Position numbers and translations under genes: made by a program. From a bacterium EF100-94H03 bin56 (GTDB lineage Bacteria > Pseudomonadota > Alphaproteobacteria > SP197): DNA of 64,000 nucleotides. Of the stretch, positions 41,999 to 51,152 are shown one piece after another. Each line of letters begins with the position of its first letter. Position 1 is the first letter of the stretch. Location of the stretch: contig MPMV01000002.1 in assembly GCA_002238685.1 (NCBI GenBank), positions 62,001 to 126,000 on the forward strand, read 5' to 3'. Below the pieces are notes generated by a model, which was given only the letters and a program-made list of their open reading frames with translations, ran no database searches and had not been told where the DNA came from.

Positions 41999-43119
41999 TC
42001 TCGTGCCCCTTTGACCAGTGCGCAGGCGGCGGCATCGAAACCGACTTCAAGGCGCGAACCGACAACGGGTTGTCGCGTCGAGGGATCGCTGCGTGTCTTC
42101 ATCGTCAGGACATGGCGTGTCCGGGAATGCTCCAGTTCGGTGATTGTCTCCGAGCCGACGAAGGAGACCGAGACCACCTCGCACTCGATCCGGTTGCAGG
42201 CATCGCCGGCGGCCGGAACGAGAGCTTCCGGGCGCACCGCCAGCGCCAGCCCTTCCCGGACCCGCGGCGGAGGACCATCGACCCTTATCGTGCCGAAGGG
42301 AGTCGAGACCATGGTCGTGTCCTCCCCGGTGCTTTCGATGCGGCACGGCTCGAGGATGTTGCTCGCCCCGAAGAACGCGGCAACGAAGCGGCTGCGTGGC
42401 CGGTAGTAGAGATCTCTGGGCGTGCCGATCTGCTCGATGCTTCCGGACCGCATCACGCAGATGCGGTCGGACACCGTGATGGCTTCGGACTGATCGTGAG
42501 TGACGAAGACGAAGGTGATGCCGCTCCGCCGTTGCACGACCTTGAGGAACTTCTGCATCTGGCGCCGCAAGGTCGCATCGAGCGCGGCGAGCGGCTCGTC
42601 GAGCAGGATGAGACGCGGTTCGCAGATCATGGCGCGTGCGAGTGCGGTTCTCTGCTGCTGTCCGCCGCTCAGTTGCGCCGGATAGCGATCGCCGAGATCT
42701 TCGAGTTCGACAATCCCGAGTGCGTCCTCGACGCGCGCGTCACGCGTCGCCCGGGCAATGCCCCGCACCCGCAGTCCGAACGCGACGTTTTCCCGCACCG
42801 TCAAGTGGGGGAAGAGTGCATAGTCCTGAAAGACGGTGTTGAAGGGACGGCGGTTGATCGGCACGTCGGCGATGTCACGCCCGTCGAACTCGATGCGTCC
42901 GGCCGTGGGCTGCTGGAATCCGGCAATCGTGCGCAGCAGCGTGGTCTTCCCCGACCCCGAGGGGCCGAGCACGGTCAGGAACTCGCCGTTCAGGACGTCA
43001 AGGTCCAGGGGACGAATCGCCTCGAAGTCCTGGAAGCGGACACCCAGCCCGCGGATTCGCAGAAGGGGCGTCCTGTCGCCTGCCACCTCGTGCCTGCTGT
43101 CGGTGTCAGGGGCGTCCAT
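41995..43119 (-). CDS. ABC transporter ATPase, PotA type
   Basis: This ATPase of about 374 residues has Walker A GPSGSGKTT, signature QLSGGQQQRTAL, Walker B LILLDEPLAALD and switch His in FVTHDQSEA. A C-terminal TOBE-type domain follows. The frame is open to 43404, but that part is antisense to the enolase-superfamily gene. The ATG at 43119 (MDAPDTDSR) overlaps that gene's stop by 14 bases. It energises the permeases at 40329-41998. Confidence 0.9.
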   Translation of the reverse strand: MDAPDTDSRHEVAGDRTPLLRIRGLGVRFQDFEAIRPLDLDVLNGEFLTVLGPSGSGKTTLLRTIAGFQQPTAGRIEFDGRDIADVPINRRPFNTVFQDYALFPHLTVRENVAFGLRVRGIARATRDARVEDALGIVELEDLGDRYPAQLSGGQQQRTALARAMICEPRLILLDEPLAALDATLRRQMQKFLKVVQRRSGITFVFVTHDQSEAITVSDRICVMRSGSIEQIGTPRDLYYRPRSRFVAAFFGASNILEPCRIESTGEDTTMVSTPFGTIRVDGPPPRVREGLALAVRPEALVPAAGDACNRIECEVVSVSFVGSETITELEHSRTRHVLTMKTRSDPSTRQPVVGSRLEVGFDAAACALVKGARE

Positions 43120-44284
43120 AGGCGCGCACGGCGTCCCAGTTGATCTCCACCCCGAGACCCGGCCGTGTGGGAGGAAGGATTTCGCCGTTCTCCAGAACGA
43201 GATCCTCCATGGCGAGTTCACGACGGAGCTTCTCGATACACAGCTGCGGCGGAAGGAACTCGACAAAGGCGATTCCGGGGGTTGCGAAGGCCAGATGGGC
43301 GGTGGCGGACAGCGACACACCCGTTTTCCAGCAGTGCGGAACCACCGGCAAGTTCCTTTCGGCCGCCATCGCACACACCGCGCGTGCCTCGCCCACGCCG
43401 CCAACGCGCCCGACGTCCGGCTGGACGACGCCGATCCGGCCGCGCTCGATCAGATCCTCGAATTCCCAGCGGGTCGAAAGCCATTCCCCCGAGGCGATCC
43501 GGAAGGGTGCCCGGGCCGCCAGCCTGGCATGCTCGTCGAGGAAGTCAGGCCAGATTGGAGTCTCGACGAAGTAGAGGTCGAACTCCTCCCAGTCGCGCAG
43601 GACCGACCATGCCGTCTCCGCATCGCGCCACAGGTACTGCACGTCCACCATCAGCGTCATGTCCGGTCCGAGTGTCCGCCGCACCGCCGCCACAACCTCC
43701 GTGTGGCGATCGTAGCTTTCGTTCATGCCGTCGTGAGCGTAGGGGCCGGCCATGGTGCACTCGGCCTTGACGGCTTTGAAACCGAGCTTCTTCGCATTCT
43801 CGGCCGATTGGCAGAGCGCGTCACGATAGGCTTCGAAGCTGCTGCCGGCCGGCTGCAGGGATGCATAGGGAACAAGCGGGGTCGGGCGGGGATCACCGAG
43901 AAGCTTCCACAACGGCTCACCCGCGATCTTTCCGGCGAGATCCCGGAGCGCCATCTCGACAGCACCCAGCGCGTGGATCACCGCACCACGGCGTCCGTTC
44001 ATCGCCGTCATCGTGTAGACATGGTCCCAGAGAGCCTCGATGTCGCGGGGGTCCTTGCCCTTCAGCAGTTCCGCCATGCCGAGACCCATGGTGTGGGTGC
44101 CGGAAGCCTCGATGCAGGCACGTCCGATCCACGGATTGAGATCGCTTTCGCCGTAACCCTCGAGGCCCTCGTCAGTAGAAACGACGACGAGCAGGCTGTC
44201 CTGGGCTGAGGAAGTCAGACCCGGGTCGACGTCGTCGGCAACCAGAACGTGGCACGCGATGTCGGTGATCTTCACTTGCAGCAC
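43106..44284 (-). CDS. Enolase-superfamily (mandelate racemase/muconate lactonizing type) enzyme
   Basis: This 392-residue TIM-barrel enzyme abstracts a proton next to a carboxylate, usually to dehydrate a sugar acid. Metal ligands are Asp214 (LMVDVQYLW), Glu241 (YFVETP) and Glu267 (ASGEWLS). Lys170/Lys173 (KAVKAE) and the His317-Asp290 pair (PHCWKTG; QPDVGR) supply candidate bases, a mandelate-racemase-group pattern. The N-terminal capping domain (1-130) is complete. It sits between binding protein and ATPase genes of the importer, so it very probably acts on the imported solute. With an SMP-30 lactonase and SDR nearby, a non-phosphorylating sugar-acid pathway is the best guess. Confidence 0.85.
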   Translation of the reverse strand: MLQVKITDIACHVLVADDVDPGLTSSAQDSLLVVVSTDEGLEGYGESDLNPWIGRACIEASGTHTMGLGMAELLKGKDPRDIEALWDHVYTMTAMNGRRGAVIHALGAVEMALRDLAGKIAGEPLWKLLGDPRPTPLVPYASLQPAGSSFEAYRDALCQSAENAKKLGFKAVKAECTMAGPYAHDGMNESYDRHTEVVAAVRRTLGPDMTLMVDVQYLWRDAETAWSVLRDWEEFDLYFVETPIWPDFLDEHARLAARAPFRIASGEWLSTRWEFEDLIERGRIGVVQPDVGRVGGVGEARAVCAMAAERNLPVVPHCWKTGVSLSATAHLAFATPGIAFVEFLPPQLCIEKLRRELAMEDLVLENGEILPPTRPGLGVEINWDAVRAYGRP

Positions 44285-44415
44285 CCCCTGGCCGACATGC
44301 AGGTCATCCGGACGGCAACCGGAATGCCGGGCTCCGTGAGAACCGTGGACATGATTGTGCGGTTACAAACCCGGTTGAAGCCAGACCCGGATCAACCGGC
44401 CCGGACACGGTGAAA

Positions 44416-44449
44416 GGCGACGGGCATCCCACGCGGCATGCCCGTCGCC
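44416..44449 (-). terminator. Terminator-like hairpin after binding protein
   Basis: Perfect 12-base arms GGCGACGGGCAT and ATGCCCGTCGCC with a 10-base loop begin eight bases after the binding-protein stop. Only three Ts follow, so it may be a partial terminator or an mRNA stabiliser that raises binding-protein levels over the downstream operon. Confidence 0.65.
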
Positions 44450-44456
44450 CTGTCCG

Positions 44457-45461
44457 TTACTGCGCGGCCTTGACCTCGTTCCAGACACTCACCCGGCGGT
44501 CGAAGTCCTCAACCGGACGGAGCCACACCAGCTTGTCGGCGTAATCCAGTCCGGGACTTTCGTTCGTCGTGTTCCCGTATCCGTTCTTCGCGGTCATGGC
44601 CGGACCCGTCTCGCCGTTGAGGTAGTGATTGACCCACTGATGGGCGCACTCGGAGTCCTTCACGCCTTTGGAGAGGGCCCAGGTGTCGAGCCAGCCGATG
44701 CCGCCCTCATCCGGGATCGAGTACACCACGTCGTAGCCGCGATTGGCGAGTTCGACGGTCTGGAACTCGCCCATCGAGAACATCAGCGTCGCCTCGCTCG
44801 AATCCCACATGTTCACGCCTTCCTCGAATCCGGCGTAGTAGCTGATGAGGTATTGCTTCTGCTCGATCAGCTTCATCTTGACGGCATCGAAATCGGCGTC
44901 GCTGAGGTTGAATGGCTCCGCGAGTCCAAGAACGATTGCGGCGTTGGTCACATTGTTGTTGGCGTCATCGAGGGCGAGCACGTGTCCCGCGTTCTCGGGG
45001 CTCCACAGGGCTTCCCAGGAATTGACCCCGTCAGGGAACGCCTCCTTGTCGTAGATGAGACCAAGCGAGCCCCAGGCGATGGGGACTCCGTAGGTTTCGC
45101 CACCGCTCATGACTTCCGCCACCGAGCTGAACGAGGCAAGCAGGTTCGAGGTGTTGGGTATCTTTGACATGTCGAAGGGAATGATCAGGCCCTGGTCGAG
45201 GTAGCGCTCGACAATCGAGGTGTCGATCGAGACAAGGTCGTAGTCGGCGCCGTCGCTTCCCACCATCTTGGCGAACATTTCGTCCACCGACCCGGTGTAG
45301 GCCACGTTCACCTCACAGCCCGTGGCCTCGGTGAAGGGTTCCACCCATTCAGGTTCGGAATAGCCTTCGAAGCTGAAGAGCCGGACCTCCTGCGCCGAAG
45401 CCTGTGTGCCCGCGGCCAGGACGAGTGCCGCCGCCAGTTTCCATTCAAGCGATCGAAACAT
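44457..45461 (-). CDS. Periplasmic solute-binding protein, PotD/PotF type
   Basis: This 334-residue binding protein has a Sec signal peptide (KLAAALVLAAGTQASAQ, cleavage near residue 24). The mature start VRLFSFEGYSEPEWVEPF is followed by the hinge-region block YGVPIAWGSLGLIYDKEAFP. Its start codon lies inside the end of the GntR gene, so regulator and binding protein are translated together. It supplies the importer encoded at 40329-43119. The adjacent sugar-acid-type enzymes point to a hydroxylated solute rather than a polyamine. Confidence 0.9.
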   Translation of the reverse strand: MFRSLEWKLAAALVLAAGTQASAQEVRLFSFEGYSEPEWVEPFTEATGCEVNVAYTGSVDEMFAKMVGSDGADYDLVSIDTSIVERYLDQGLIIPFDMSKIPNTSNLLASFSSVAEVMSGGETYGVPIAWGSLGLIYDKEAFPDGVNSWEALWSPENAGHVLALDDANNNVTNAAIVLGLAEPFNLSDADFDAVKMKLIEQKQYLISYYAGFEEGVNMWDSSEATLMFSMGEFQTVELANRGYDVVYSIPDEGGIGWLDTWALSKGVKDSECAHQWVNHYLNGETGPAMTAKNGYGNTTNESPGLDYADKLVWLRPVEDFDRRVSVWNEVKAAQ

Positions 45462-46176
45462 GTTTCATCTCCCAGTTATCTGTTTCGTTGTGGTGCTCCG
45501 GCTGGTCTTCCGAGGACGACCACCAGCCGGTGATGTGTTCGCGCAGCACCGATGCCAGATCCGAGGGATCACCCTCGGCCAGAAACCGGCGAAGTTCCTC
45601 GTGCTGCGCGACGACGGCGTCGAGTTCCGGATGGCTGCGGATCTCGAGTCCGAAGATGATGAGAACCTGGCGCGAGATGCCTTCCCAGATGCCAAGGCCC
45701 AGTGAGTGTTCGGCCACCGACAGGGCGGCGCGGTGAAAATCGACATCGGCGCGCTGGACCTGCTCGACGTTTCCGTCCGCAGCACCCTTGCGTATCTCGT
45801 CCAGGGCTCTGTCGATCTCCGCGAAACGGGAGGGGTCGGCGCGCAACCGGGGCATCGCCTCGGCAAGCAGCATCGTCTCGAGCGAGATGCGCACACTGCA
45901 CACCTCCCGGATCTGGCGATCATCAAAGGCGGCGACTTTCCAGCCTCGTCCCGGAGAGGAACTCACAATTCCCTGCAACCAGAGCTCGCGCATGGCCTCA
46001 CGGACCGGAACGCGGCTCACGCCGAACTCGGCGGCGAGACTCTCCTCGACGAGGCGGTGACCGGGCGGCAACGCACCGATGGCGATCGCGACGATAAGCC
46101 GGTCGATGACCTCGTCGGTAACCAGGCGCCTGCGGATCGGCGTGATCGGAGCCAGTCCATGATCGCGTTGTCGCAT
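45445..46176 (-). CDS. GntR-family (FCD domain) transcriptional regulator
   Basis: This 243-residue protein has an N-terminal winged helix (LVEESLAAEFGVSRVPVREA, then MRELWLQGIVSS) and a C-terminal all-helical FCD ligand-binding domain. The latter has the metal-site pattern with Asp in RADVDFHRAAL and later His residues. FCD regulators respond to carboxylates such as sugar acids, which fits the neighbouring enzymes. It is the first gene of the operon and divergent from the SMP-30 gene; an inverted repeat overlaps its start codon, indicating autoregulation. Confidence 0.88.
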   Translation of the reverse strand: MRQRDHGLAPITPIRRRLVTDEVIDRLIVAIAIGALPPGHRLVEESLAAEFGVSRVPVREAMRELWLQGIVSSSPGRGWKVAAFDDRQIREVCSVRISLETMLLAEAMPRLRADPSRFAEIDRALDEIRKGAADGNVEQVQRADVDFHRAALSVAEHSLGLGIWEGISRQVLIIFGLEIRSHPELDAVVAQHEELRRFLAEGDPSDLASVLREHITGWWSSSEDQPEHHNETDNWEMKHVSIA

Positions 46177-46202
46177 ACTGTCATGCTATGAGACTGTATG
46201 CG
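46172..46202. promoter_or_regulatory. Inverted repeat over the GntR start, candidate operator
   Basis: Perfect seven-base arms CGCATAC (46172-46178) and GTATGCG (46196-46202) lie 17 bases apart. They cover the GntR start codon and lie 44 bases before the divergent SMP-30 gene, so one regulator could control both directions. Confidence 0.5.
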
Positions 46203-46245
46203 GTGAGTAAAGCACGACAAATGACACGCAAGGGAACTCTTGACC

Positions 46246-47145
46246 ATGCCGTTCAGGATCATCCGCCACATTGCCGCCGCAGCCCATCTGGGAGAGGCGC
46301 CGCTGTGGCTTCCGGCTTCCGGCGTATTCCTGTGGCTCGATCTTCACGGCCGAGAGGTGCACCGCTTCGATCCGCAAAGTGGAAGCGACCGGGTGGTCGC
46401 GAGCGGATTCACCGAGAACCTCGCGTGTCTTGTTCGCCTGAACGACGGGTTCGTTCTTCTTGTGACGGCGACGCAGTTCCTGCGCCTCGATCCTGCAAGC
46501 GGCGTCACAACGCCTCTGCCTGCAGCACTCCGGCCGACCGCGGGAACCTGCTTCAATGACGGCAAGGTCGCCCCTGACGGGGCCCTTTGGATCGGGACTT
46601 CGGATGTCGGAGAGGTCGATCCGGCCGGATCGCTTTACCGCGTGAGCGCCAGTGGCGCCGAATGTGTTGACCGGGGCTTTGTCGTCGCGAACGGCCCGGC
46701 ATTCTCTCCCGACGGCGGGGCTGCGTACTTTGCCGACACCGTGGGTGGCCGGATTCTGCGCTACGCGCTCGATGCCGCAGGGCGCCCGGTCGAACGTACG
46801 CTGTTCGCGAAGGTTCCGGCCGACAAGGGCATGCCCGACGGCATGACCACCGACAGCGACGGACTCCTCTACAGCGCCCATTGGCAGGGCAGCTGCATCA
46901 GCGTCCGCGATCCCGAAGGCACGACGGTGGAGACGATCGCGCTTCCGGCCGGCAACGTCACGTCCTGCGCTTTCGGAGGCGAGGACGGATCGCTGCTTCT
47001 TGCGACCAGCGCGGCCCGGGACGATGACGACGGTCCCAGCTCACCGCACGGCGATGCGTTCGTGCTCCGTGGCCAGTCCAGGGGGATGCCGGAGCCACAG
47101 TTCGATTCGGCCTGGCTCGGAAGGGAAGGCCCCCCGCAACCATGA
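46246..47145 (+). CDS. SMP-30/gluconolactonase-family protein
   Basis: This six-bladed beta-propeller lactonase (about 299 residues) would open sugar-acid lactones. Metal-site motifs include the Glu of HLGEAPLWLP near the N-terminus, the Asn of CFNDGKVAPDG followed by ALWIGT, and NGPAFSPDG before AYFADT. I start at the ATG at 46246; a TTG two codons earlier is in frame. It is divergent from the GntR-led operon and shares its control region. A dehydrogenase (SDR), this lactonase and the enolase-superfamily dehydratase form a plausible three-step route from an aldose to a 2-keto-3-deoxy acid. Confidence 0.87.
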   Translation: MPFRIIRHIAAAAHLGEAPLWLPASGVFLWLDLHGREVHRFDPQSGSDRVVASGFTENLACLVRLNDGFVLLVTATQFLRLDPASGVTTPLPAALRPTAGTCFNDGKVAPDGALWIGTSDVGEVDPAGSLYRVSASGAECVDRGFVVANGPAFSPDGGAAYFADTVGGRILRYALDAAGRPVERTLFAKVPADKGMPDGMTTDSDGLLYSAHWQGSCISVRDPEGTTVETIALPAGNVTSCAFGGEDGSLLLATSAARDDDDGPSSPHGDAFVLRGQSRGMPEPQFDSAWLGREGPPQP

Positions 47146-47190
47146 GTCCGCCCGCCATTCGCAGCATCCGGGGTTGATCGGTTCCGGCCG

Positions 47191-47205
47191 GGTTGTTCAA
47201 CAACC
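47191..47205. terminator. Palindrome between convergent genes
   Basis: GGTTGTT-c-AACAACC lies in the 68-base gap between the convergent SMP-30 and dehydrogenase genes. It might act as a bidirectional terminator, but the loop is too small for certainty and no T-run follows. Confidence 0.3.
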
Positions 47206-47213
47206 GGCGCCGG

Positions 47214-48272
47214 CTACCGATCACGATGAGCGTAGGCCCGGGCCAGGCGGTCCTTCAGGTCAGCGACGAAACCTGTCGTCAGGGCGGCATCGTGGGCTAT
47301 GGAGTGCCAGAGTCCGACCTGGTTGACATAGGACCGCATCGTCATCAGACCCTCCTCGAGCTGGTCCCACGTCAAGCCCATCGCCTCGGGGCGAATGTCG
47401 AGGCCGATGCCCGAGATGGTATCGAGCATTTCCTCGGCTCCGGCATCGTGCAGCATCGAGCCGACGATGACGCCGAGGCACACGGGCTGACCGTGGAGGA
47501 ACTTCTTCCCCGTCAGTTTTTCCAGTGTGTAGAAGAGGAAGTGGTCGGTTCCCTCGATGTGGCGGGGACACCATCCCGACCCGTGATAGCTCGTACCCCA
47601 TTTCAGTCCGTCGGCCAGTGCGTCGATGCCACGGTCGTTCATTGCACGGATGTTGTCGATGTTCCCGACGACCGTCCTGACCTTCGCCAGCGACTGCCTC
47701 GCCAGGTTCTCGTCGAACCGCCACTTTTCTTCGACCTTCCCTTCCCTCTCGGCATAGCGCCAGTCCAGAACCCCGGTGTGAAAACAGAGGATGTCGCCGA
47801 TTCCCGACCAGTTCAGCGCCGGCGGACAGCCGGCAAGGACATCGTAGTCGATGTAGATGGCCTGTGGCACGGCCCAGCCGCGATAGGCGACCCGTCCCTG
47901 GATCCGGACTCCCGAACGCTGGCCGTAGACGGCATTCACCGACAGGGCCGTCGGCGCCTGGAAGAGCGGCAGGTTCAGGCGCCACGAAAAGTACTTCGCG
48001 ACGTCCAGCGCCTGGCCTCCACCGAGCCCGACGATGGCGCGCACCTCGCCGAGGCTCGCGGCCTCCCGGTCAAGGTCGGCCTGTTCGATCGACCCGCAGA
48101 AGTAGGGCCTGCAGTCGGCGCCGGAAAAATGACGCGAGAAGAGTGGCCAGAGATCGTCCATCGTGACCACGAGGAAAGGCGGATTGACGAAATGGCGGAA
48201 CTCGTCCAGCAGACCGCGACCAAACACGGTCGGAAAGCCGTAGGCAAGGTCCTGGGCGTGATCGTGAGGCAA
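47214..48272 (-). CDS. Glycerol-1-phosphate-dehydrogenase-like (iron-containing ADH fold) protein, copy 1
   Basis: The protein belongs to the AraM/glycerol-1-phosphate dehydrogenase branch of the metal-dependent alcohol dehydrogenases. It has the NAD-loop VGLGGGQALDVAKYFSW, the metal/substrate region SGIGDILCFHTGVLDW and SGWCPRHIEGTDHFLFYTLE. It would interconvert a polyol (or its phosphate) and a ketone. I prefer the TTG at 48272 (SLPHDHAQD context, preceded by GGGAGAG), giving about 352 residues; the frame is open to 48368. It is the last gene of the operon and clearly paralogous to the gene at 51149-52192. Confidence 0.78.
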   Translation of the reverse strand: MPHDHAQDLAYGFPTVFGRGLLDEFRHFVNPPFLVVTMDDLWPLFSRHFSGADCRPYFCGSIEQADLDREAASLGEVRAIVGLGGGQALDVAKYFSWRLNLPLFQAPTALSVNAVYGQRSGVRIQGRVAYRGWAVPQAIYIDYDVLAGCPPALNWSGIGDILCFHTGVLDWRYAEREGKVEEKWRFDENLARQSLAKVRTVVGNIDNIRAMNDRGIDALADGLKWGTSYHGSGWCPRHIEGTDHFLFYTLEKLTGKKFLHGQPVCLGVIVGSMLHDAGAEEMLDTISGIGLDIRPEAMGLTWDQLEEGLMTMRSYVNQVGLWHSIAHDAALTTGFVADLKDRLARAYAHRDR

Positions 48273-48388
48273 ACTGGTCTCTCCCGTGCTTGCGGCATGC
48301 CGGTCGTTCAGACGGCGCCGTGGGTCCTCAATCGTGGATCGGGTTTCGGCGGCTGTCGTGGCCTGCACCGCTGACGCAATTGGCCGCG

Positions 48389-49600
48389 CTACAGGGCGCC
48401 ATCACGGTTCCCCGACCAGCTCAGGATCGCGGCCTCGCGGGCGAGCTTGACATCACTCCAGCTCTGGCGACGGCCATCACCTCGTGCCTGGAAGCGGTCA
48501 ACTTCCTCCCGGATGGCGACGGCGACCGCAGCGGCTTCCGCATCGGTCAGATTGCAGGGGTCGAGGTAGAGTTCCTGCCTCTCGACGAGATCGTCGCGTA
48601 CCACGATCCCGGGAGTCCGGGCGGCAAGCCGGGCGGCCAGTTCCCAGGCATGGAAACCCGAGTTCCGGGGCGCGATGGTGATGCGGAGACGCGTGATCGG
48701 GTTGCCGGTCCAGTCGGCATGGGTGGTGACGCAGACGCCAGGCATGTCCGCGAGTTCGCGCATCCAGTGGGCCACCCGCGTCTCCTCGGCACGCCGGACG
48801 GCGTCATGATCGCGTTTTTCCCACAACTCGAGCGCCGCCATGGCGCCGACAACACTCTCCTTGCCTGCTTTCATCGTCCGTCCGATTCCGCGGTGCTGAA
48901 GATAGGTGGCACGAATGAGATCGGAGCTTCCCGCAACGACGGCGCTGGTGACTCCCGACAGGAACTTGTGGCCGGAATGGATCACGGCGGATGCACCGAG
49001 TTCGATGGGTCCGGTCAGGTCGTGCTCCGAGGCCATGTCGACGATCGCCGGCACGCCATGCTCGCGGCACAGGTTGATGAAGACATCCATGGGAAGCTCG
49101 TTTTCGCGCACGGTATGGTGCGAGACGATGTACATGGCCGCTGCCGCACCAGCCGCCAGAGCGTCGGCGAGGTGCCAGGTCTCGCAGGCCGCAGCGGTGC
49201 CCACGGGAACGACCTCGGCCCCGGCAAGGCGGATCGCCTGATCGATCGGCGCGCCATAGTTCACCATGTGTCCCATGGGCAACAGGACACGCCGCTCGCC
49301 GGCCGCCCAGGGCAGCGCCTCGATCCTTGCCAGATCCGCGCCCGTGAGACATGCGGCGACCGTCTGCGTCATTGCGGCCGCGGAACACGAGGCGATGCAC
49401 CCCGCCTGAGCCCCGGTCACGCGTGCGATAACGGAGCCTGCGCGCGACTGCAGCTCGTCCATGTCGACGAAGGAGGCGAGGATCCGGTCGACGCACGCAC
49501 GTACGTCACAGGGAACCCTCGATGCACCGATGCGGGTCATCGTCCCGGAAGCATTGATGACCGGGGTGAGATGCCAACGGGCGAAGGGGTCGTCTGTCAT
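48389..49600 (-). CDS. SelA-like PLP-dependent enzyme (ammonia-lyase/aminotransferase fold)
   Basis: This 403-residue fold-type I PLP enzyme is in the SelA/DgaE neighbourhood. SelA itself makes selenocysteyl-tRNA, but operon-borne relatives are catabolic, such as D-glucosaminate-6-phosphate ammonia-lyase. The opening VINASGTMTRIGASRVP is typical. The PLP aspartate is Asp188 (AIVDMASEHD) and the Schiff-base lysine is Lys212 (IHSGHKFLSG). SCSAAAMTQTVAACLTG forms the phosphate-binding loop. Its start overlaps the ATPase stop by four bases. A RidA protein in the same operon suggests that it releases an enamine or imine. The substrate is unknown. Confidence 0.8.
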   Translation of the reverse strand: MTDDPFARWHLTPVINASGTMTRIGASRVPCDVRACVDRILASFVDMDELQSRAGSVIARVTGAQAGCIASCSAAAMTQTVAACLTGADLARIEALPWAAGERRVLLPMGHMVNYGAPIDQAIRLAGAEVVPVGTAAACETWHLADALAAGAAAAMYIVSHHTVRENELPMDVFINLCREHGVPAIVDMASEHDLTGPIELGASAVIHSGHKFLSGVTSAVVAGSSDLIRATYLQHRGIGRTMKAGKESVVGAMAALELWEKRDHDAVRRAEETRVAHWMRELADMPGVCVTTHADWTGNPITRLRITIAPRNSGFHAWELAARLAARTPGIVVRDDLVERQELYLDPCNLTDAEAAAVAVAIREEVDRFQARGDGRRQSWSDVKLAREAAILSWSGNRDGAL

Positions 49601-50640
49601 GGCAGCCGTTCTCCGGTCGTGCTGTCGAAAGCGTGAAGACGGTCCGGCCGGAGCGCGAGCGACAGCGTCTCGCCGGCACGGACCACACCGCGTATGTCAC
49701 CGCTGGTCCGAACGGTCAGGTGCGCACCACGGACATTGCCGAGATGGACAAGCGCCTCGTGGCCAAGGTCCTCGATCCTGTTGACGCGTGCCTCACCAAC
49801 CGGGACCGCGCCTTCGGTCAACCCGATCAGGAGATGCTCTGGCCGGATTCCGAGCGTTGATCCACGACCGCGATCGACCGTCGCTGCGGCATCGCCCAGG
49901 AGGTCCTCCGCGTCGAGGAGGTTCATTCTCGGACTGCCGATGAAACCGGCGACGAAGGTGTTCCGCGGTCGTTCGTAGAGTTCGGTGGGAACGCCGACCT
50001 GCATGATCCGGCCCCGGTTCATCACCGCGATCCGGTCACCCATCGTCATGGCTTCGACCTGGTCATGGGTCACGTAGACCGTCGTCGTCGTCAGCTGGCG
50101 CTGCATCTCGGAGATTTCTCCTCGCATCTGAACCCTGAGCTCCGCATCGAGATTGGACAGCGGCTCGTCGAAGAGGAACGCATCCGGCCTGCGAATCATG
50201 GCGCGTCCCAGGGCAACACGTTGCGCCTGGCCACCTGAAAGCTGGCGGGGTTTCCGGTCGAGCAGCTCGCCGAGGCCCAGCGTGTCGGCGACGCGCGCAA
50301 CCTCGGACTTGACGGTGGCGGGATCGGTCTTCCTGACTCTCAGTCCGAAGGAAAGATTGTCGCGCACCGACATGTTCGGGAACAGCGCATAGGACTGGAA
50401 CACCATCGAGATGTTGCGCTGCGCGGGCGACAGATGGTTGGCGCGTTCACCGCCAATCATCAGGTCGCCCGACGAGATGGATTCGAGACCCGCGATCATC
50501 CGGAGCGTGGTCGACTTGGCGCAGCCCGAGGGGCCGACCAACACCATGAACTCTCCCTCGTGGACGTGCAGGTCGAGGCCGGAGATGACCTCGACATCGC
50601 CGTAGCTCTTCGCAACGTCCAGAAACCGGATATCTCTCAT
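49597..50640 (-). CDS. Sugar ABC transporter ATPase, MalK/UgpC type
   Basis: This 347-residue ATPase has signature [13 protein letters not shown], Walker [13 protein letters not shown], switch His in [16 protein letters not shown] and a C-terminal MalK-type regulatory (TOBE) domain. Its Walker A reads GPSGCAKST: Ala41 replaces the usual last Gly of GxxGxGK. The neighbouring residues are normal, and several MalK-like sequences tolerate this. It powers the permeases at 52196-53931, although RidA and dehydrogenase genes separate them. Confidence 0.88.
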   Translation of the reverse strand: MRDIRFLDVAKSYGDVEVISGLDLHVHEGEFMVLVGPSGCAKSTTLRMIAGLESISSGDLMIGGERANHLSPAQRNISMVFQSYALFPNMSVRDNLSFGLRVRKTDPATVKSEVARVADTLGLGELLDRKPRQLSGGQAQRVALGRAMIRRPDAFLFDEPLSNLDAELRVQMRGEISEMQRQLTTTTVYVTHDQVEAMTMGDRIAVMNRGRIMQVGVPTELYERPRNTFVAGFIGSPRMNLLDAEDLLGDAAATVDRGRGSTLGIRPEHLLIGLTEGAVPVGEARVNRIEDLGHEALVHLGNVRGAHLTVRTSGDIRGVVRAGETLSLALRPDRLHAFDSTTGERLP

Positions 50641-51152
50641 CGGGATGTGTTCCTGTCCGGGGAGATCGAGACGATCGCATCGATTTCGACGGTGATGTTG
50701 CCGGGCAGGGACCCCATGCCAACTGCCGTGCGCGCATGTCTGCCCCGTTCACCGAAGACATCGCAAAACAGGTTGGAGCAACCGTCGATGACCGCCGGAT
50801 GATCCACGAAATCGGGGCCGGCATTGACCATGCCGAAGACGCGTCGAATCTGCACGACGTGTTCAAGCGAGCCGAGGATTTCCTTCATCACGGCGATCAG
50901 CACGAGTCCGGTTCTCTGCGCGTGGTGGAACGCTTCATGGACCGGAACATCAAGCCCGACTTTGCCGGTCGCCAGTCTGCCGCATTCCAGTAGCGGCCCC
51001 TGACCCGACAGATAGAGCGTCGTGTCGGCGATGGAACCGAGATCGAAATTTCCGACCGGTGCGGGCGCCGCGGGGAGGACATGGCCGAGGACGGCGAGCC
51101 GCCGGTCCGCGACACTCTCCGGGTGAGACGATTCGCGTCGTGGTGTGTTCAT
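50637..51152 (-). CDS. RidA (YjgF/YER057c/UK114)-family protein
   Basis: RidA proteins hydrolyse reactive enamines/imines, for instance those released by PLP enzymes. This member has 171 residues, longer than the usual 130 because of an N-terminal extension. The catalytic-type arginine is Arg141 in ARTAVGMGSLPGNITVE, the family's closing block. LYLSGQGPL is the usual second strand. Its position between the ATPase and a dehydrogenase, with a SelA-like PLP enzyme in the operon, supports a role in finishing that enzyme's deamination. Start and stop overlap the neighbouring genes by four bases. Confidence 0.85.
   Translation of the reverse strand: MNTPRRESSHPESVADRRLAVLGHVLPAAPAPVGNFDLGSIADTTLYLSGQGPLLECGRLATGKVGLDVPVHEAFHHAQRTGLVLIAVMKEILGSLEHVVQIRRVFGMVNAGPDFVDHPAVIDGCSNLFCDVFGERGRHARTAVGMGSLPGNITVEIDAIVSISPDRNTSR

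Noticed and set aside
48389-49600. True selenocysteine synthase SelA
   Set aside because: No tRNA-Sec, selB or selD lies nearby and the gene is embedded in a transporter operon with RidA, so a catabolic relative is more likely.
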